NCBI GenBank assembly: GCA_036675565.1
Contig: JAKFER010000015.1
Location: 1 to 45,282, forward strand
DNA: 45,282 nt
Reading direction: 5' to 3'
Origin: JACCYQ01 sp036675565
Lineage (GTDB): Bacteria > Bacteroidota > Bacteroidia > Chitinophagales > Chitinophagaceae
The position numbers and the translations under genes are program-made. Below the pieces are notes generated by a model. That model saw only the letters and a program-made list of their open reading frames with translations. It did no database searches and had not been told where the DNA came from. Positions 42,467-45,282 of the stretch are shown here, piece after piece. Positions within the stretch are counted from its first letter, which is position 1; each line of letters opens with the position of its first letter.

Positions 42467-42859
42467 CTAATTGGCAGTTGCAGGGCTGATGATACTGGCA
42501 ATTTCAGTAATGGATGTTATAGGAAATCCACCTTTTTTAGCATGTTCTCTTAGCAATTCTTCATTTTCAGCTTTATAAATGCAATGTATTTTATTGCCAT
42601 TTACATAACTGTGGATCCATTCAATCTTGGGACCCATTTCTTTTAACACAGAGCAGGATTTTTGAGAAATGCCTTTGAGTTCTTCTGCATTTAATTTACC
42701 GGCACCGGGAATATCCCTTTCAATTAAATAGGTTTTCATGGCTGTTTCTTTTTTTGTTTGTTTTTGATTTGTTGAAGTTGCATTTTGTGCCATTGAGGTG
42801 AACCCGGCAAATAACAACAGGAACATTAATAAGCTGAGTTGATGTGTGATGTGTTTCAT
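42467..42859 (-). CDS. Secreted DUF4242 (SCO4226-like) protein
   Basis: A 130-residue protein with a signal peptide (about 1-24) and one DUF4242 ferredoxin-like domain (about 41-128): MKTYLIERDIPGAGKLNAEE, LKGISQKSCSVLKEMGPKIEW, VNGNKIHCIYKAENEELLREHAKKGGFP. A Streptomyces member, SCO4226, binds nickel; many members are cytosolic, so the signal peptide here is notable. It lies 109 bases downstream of the regulator that carries its own DUF4242-type domain, on the same strand, suggesting a linked role. Ligand unknown. Confidence 0.9.
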   Translation of the reverse strand: MKHITHQLSLLMFLLLFAGFTSMAQNATSTNQKQTKKETAMKTYLIERDIPGAGKLNAEELKGISQKSCSVLKEMGPKIEWIHSYVNGNKIHCIYKAENEELLREHAKKGGFPITSITEIASIISPATAN

Positions 42860-42968
42860 AACATGAGCATTTAGAGGTTTTTGAATATATTAAAGATACT
42901 ACCCTGCAATGCCGGTGCTATGTAACAAATCATTCAATAAATGGTAAAAATGTGTCAGGGTGCATGCA

Positions 42969-44069
42969 TCAGGCAAGCATGTCCATATAGGTTAGTGGAA
43001 GCAGTCCGTATTTCTTTTTAAAGCATTTTGTGAAATAGGAGGGACTGCTGAAACCTGTGTCAAATGTAATTTGCGACACATTGTATTGTTTTGTACGCAT
43101 CAGTTCTTTTGCCTTTTCCAGTTTGAATTCACTCAAAAGTTCATTGGGTGAAAAGCCAGATAACGCAAGTATTTTTCTATACAATTGTGATTTACTCATC
43201 GCCATGATCTGGCAATAATCAGCTACATTAAATCCGGGGTTCTGCCAGTTCTCTTCCAGTTTATTGAATAATAAACTCAGTAGGTTTTCATCCTGTGGCG
43301 ATAAAATCAATAAAGCCTCATTATTATTTTGAAAATGATCATCAGATGCTAATTCAGTAATTGCTGATGTAAGTCCAACCTTGTAATTTTTAGCAATAAA
43401 ACATAAACGTTTTGCAAGTAGTATAGTATCACCAAATAATTTTTCATTGGTGCTTACCGGTTCGCCACCATTAATTCCAATTTTTAATCCAAGTATCTCC
43501 CTGTCATTTTCAGGCAGTTTTTGTTGAATAGATAATGCACATGCAATTGCTTTATTGGCTGAAATAAATGAGGCAACCAATCCACGACCGCTGTGTTCTG
43601 CTTCCTTGCCATCAAAGTTCGAAAGCTCCTGTCTTACAAAATCTTTATACCTGTTTAATAATTCGTTTGCTTTTTCTTTACCCAGTTTATTTTTTAATAG
43701 AACAGGGTCTTCTACAATGGTAACCATGATGATCCGGAAAGAAGGATCATTGATCAACTTAAGTCCTTTATCTGTTAATGGTGTTTCTTCGGGGTCACTT
43801 ACCCGGCCTAAAAACGATTCAACAATTGAGGTTTGAACTTCTATGATCTTGTGCGGAACCAAACCATGCGATTTGTTGTGCAAACCCACAACAACTTCTT
43901 TATCGGGTGCATCAATTAAACAAAAAACATGACCTCTTGATTCATCTACCCAATATGTCATGCATTTGCAACTGTGTTCTTCTTCGAACATCGTATCCAT
44001 CAGGTGCGCCTCTGCTACATCTTTAGCTTTTACGCCCGGAAGTATGTGCAAGTCCATGTAAATCGGCAT
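42969..44069 (-). CDS. DUF4242 - cyclase-like - AraC family regulator fusion
   Basis: A 366-residue protein with no signal. Residues about 1-90 are a DUF4242/SCO4226-like domain (MPIYMDLHILPGV, CKCMTYWVDESRGHVFCLIDAP, HNKSHGLVPHKIIEV) with several Cys/His. Residues about 110-250 resemble a class III nucleotide cyclase fold (GRGLVASFISANKAIACALSIQ, GLKIGINGGEPV, FGDTILLAKRLC); the metal-binding Asp pair is not evident, so it may be a sensor only. Residues about 265-366 are an AraC HTH (MSKSQLYRKILALSGFSPNE, ITFDTGFSSPSYFTKCFKKKYG). It probably controls the downstream secreted DUF4242 gene in response to a ligand bound by its N-terminus (inference). Confidence 0.9.
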   Translation of the reverse strand: MPIYMDLHILPGVKAKDVAEAHLMDTMFEEEHSCKCMTYWVDESRGHVFCLIDAPDKEVVVGLHNKSHGLVPHKIIEVQTSIVESFLGRVSDPEETPLTDKGLKLINDPSFRIIMVTIVEDPVLLKNKLGKEKANELLNRYKDFVRQELSNFDGKEAEHSGRGLVASFISANKAIACALSIQQKLPENDREILGLKIGINGGEPVSTNEKLFGDTILLAKRLCFIAKNYKVGLTSAITELASDDHFQNNNEALLILSPQDENLLSLLFNKLEENWQNPGFNVADYCQIMAMSKSQLYRKILALSGFSPNELLSEFKLEKAKELMRTKQYNVSQITFDTGFSSPSYFTKCFKKKYGLLPLTYMDMLA

Positions 44070-44267
44070 GTTTGAATTATTGTTCCATTAAAATAAGAAA
44101 AAAAATCAGCAATTTGATAACTAACAATTACCGGGTTGGTTCAACAATTATTGATTTCTTTGATAGAAAAGAATGATAAGCGGCATAATGTACTGACTGG
44201 GTGCTGAGTAACTATTCGATTAGCTTTTAATTTTAAGTATTCAATCTTACCTGATTAATTATTCATC

Positions 44268-45282
44268 ATGAACAACCTAATGAAAGGATTACGTTTGATC
44301 ATCATTGCCCAGGCAGCTTTGTTTATATTTCATTCACCAGTATCAGCCCAGTTACTCCGTTTGCCGGATGGTGGTGTAAATTATAAATGCCAGGCCGGAA
44401 GACAGGTGGGTGTAACCGATATCTATATTCACTGGAATGCACCGGGTGTAAAAGGCCGGGAAGGAAAGATCTGGGGCAGTAATATTGCCCCGTTTGGTTT
44501 TGAAGTACTTGGTTTTGGTTCTGAAAAACCATCACCCTGGAGAGCTGGTGCCAATGAAAGCACCACCATTTCTTTTTCAACCGATGTAAACATAAATGGC
44601 CAGCCATTAGCAGCAGGAACTTATGGTTTTTTTATTGCGTTGTATCCGGATTCAAGCACACTGATATTTAATAAAAATACCAAAGGCTGGGGTAGTTATT
44701 TTTATGACAGTACACTGGATGTATTAAGGGTAAAAGCTATTCAGCAAAAAAACCAGGAAGAAAGTAAAGAGCGGCTGGAATACACTTTCAATAATCAAAC
44801 TGCAAACTCAGTAGAAGTAGCTTTGGAGTGGGAGAAATGGCGCATACCCTTTACCGTTACAACAGACCTGTTACAAACAACGCTGGCTTCTGTACGGTCA
44901 CAAATGAGTGGAGCGATGGGGTTTGATACCCGCAGTTTGGAAGCTGCTGCTGCCTGGAGTTTGCAAAACAATATAAATTTTGAACAGGCATTAACCTGGA
45001 TTAATTCAGCTACCAATCCAAGCATGGGAGCCGTAAAATCGTTCAGTGCACTTTCTGTTAAGGCAGGCTTACTTGAAAAATTAAACCGGGCAAAGGAGGC
45101 TGATTCTTTGATGATCGTTGCCATGGAGATAGCAACGCCTTTTGACCTGCATGGTTATGGCCGCAGGTTATTGGCGGAAAATAAAATAAAGGAAGCAATG
45201 AAGGTGTTTGATAGAAATTTTCAAAAACAAAAAGGAGCATGGCCAACACATGTTGGCATGATGCGAGGGTATTCTGCCCTGG
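44268..45282 (+). CDS. DUF2911 family secreted protein, 3' end cut by window
   Basis: The frame starts at ATG 44268 and runs open to the right edge (at least 338 residues). A signal peptide (about 1-28, ending PVSAQ) is followed by a DUF2911 domain (about 29-150: RLPDGGVNYKCQAGRQVGVT, KIWGSNIAPFGF, WRAGANESTTISFSTDV, LAAGTYGFFIAL). From about residue 230 helical TPR-like repeats begin (AAAWSLQNN, KAGLLEKLNRAKEADSL). DUF2911 proteins are common exported Bacteroidota proteins of unknown role. It diverges from the DUF4242-AraC regulator across a 198-base gap. Confidence 0.9.
   Translation, partial: MNNLMKGLRLIIIAQAALFIFHSPVSAQLLRLPDGGVNYKCQAGRQVGVTDIYIHWNAPGVKGREGKIWGSNIAPFGFEVLGFGSEKPSPWRAGANESTTISFSTDVNINGQPLAAGTYGFFIALYPDSSTLIFNKNTKGWGSYFYDSTLDVLRVKAIQQKNQEESKERLEYTFNNQTANSVEVALEWEKWRIPFTVTTDLLQTTLASVRSQMSGAMGFDTRSLEAAAAWSLQNNINFEQALTWINSATNPSMGAVKSFSALSVKAGLLEKLNRAKEADSLMIVAMEIATPFDLHGYGRRLLAENKIKEAMKVFDRNFQKQKGAWPTHVGMMRGYSAL

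Noticed and set aside
44323..45249. Minus-strand frames of 63-109 residues near the right edge
   Set aside because: Antisense to the DUF2911 gene, which runs open to the edge with a signal peptide and family motifs.

Overview
The window looks like the chromosome of a member of the Bacteroidota, most probably a Chitinophagaceae-like bacterium. This is an inference. It rests on a SusC/SusD pair, a large divergent LptD, an OstA-like protein, DUF2911, DUF4242 and YqcI/YcgG family proteins, weak Shine-Dalgarno signals, an AT-rich genome with many short intergenic repeats, and the absence of operon types typical of Proteobacteria. Both edges cut a gene: an outer-membrane barrel protein on the left and a DUF2911 protein on the right.

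Layout. 1-3.6 kb: 3' part of a large outer-membrane protein, then a REP-associated IS200-like transposase flanked by three-hairpin repeat units. 3.7-8.3 kb: an NmrA-like oxidoreductase, the GTPase/ATPase YchF, the ferritin-like Dps, and an SpmA-SpmB type membrane protein. 8.4-16.2 kb, all on the minus strand: a DeoR-type regulator, SusC, SusD, and a secreted metallophosphoesterase fused to a PQQ-type propeller, which together resemble a nutrient-uptake locus. 16.3-25.2 kb: an envelope-biogenesis block with an OstA/LptA-like protein, an MCE/MlaD-like protein and an N-acetylmuramoyl-L-alanine amidase on the minus strand, LptD divergent from them, then PlsC and uracil-DNA glycosylase.

25.5-28.0 kb: a tight three-gene operon of an ATP-grasp enzyme, a YqcI/YcgG (GntA-like, haem N-hydroxylase family) protein and a DUF1989 (carboxyguanidine-deiminase family) protein. 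This is the best candidate for an uncharacterised pathway, perhaps acting on guanidino compounds. 28.0-28.5 kb: an intact tRNA-Arg(UCU) surrounded by three broken tRNA copies; three of the four tRNA 3' ends are each followed by its own intrinsic terminator. 28.8-36.1 kb: a hybrid CheB-CheR-PAS-histidine kinase, then histidine degradation (hutH, hutU); hutU carries an unusual in-frame insertion of about 24 residues built from intergenic-repeat-like DNA. 36.1-37.5 kb: about 1.4 kb of noncoding repeats, including a transposase-free copy of the REP pair from 3 kb.

37.5-45.3 kb: mostly secreted and poorly known proteins (a class C beta-lactamase-like lipoprotein, a conserved hypothetical, a small regulatory-like domain protein, a tandem-repeat protein, a lipoprotein with a conserved His/Trp-rich C-terminus), a secreted DUF4242 protein, a regulator fusing DUF4242, a cyclase-like domain and an AraC HTH, and the start of a DUF2911 protein. 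No CRISPR array, prophage or replication origin was seen.
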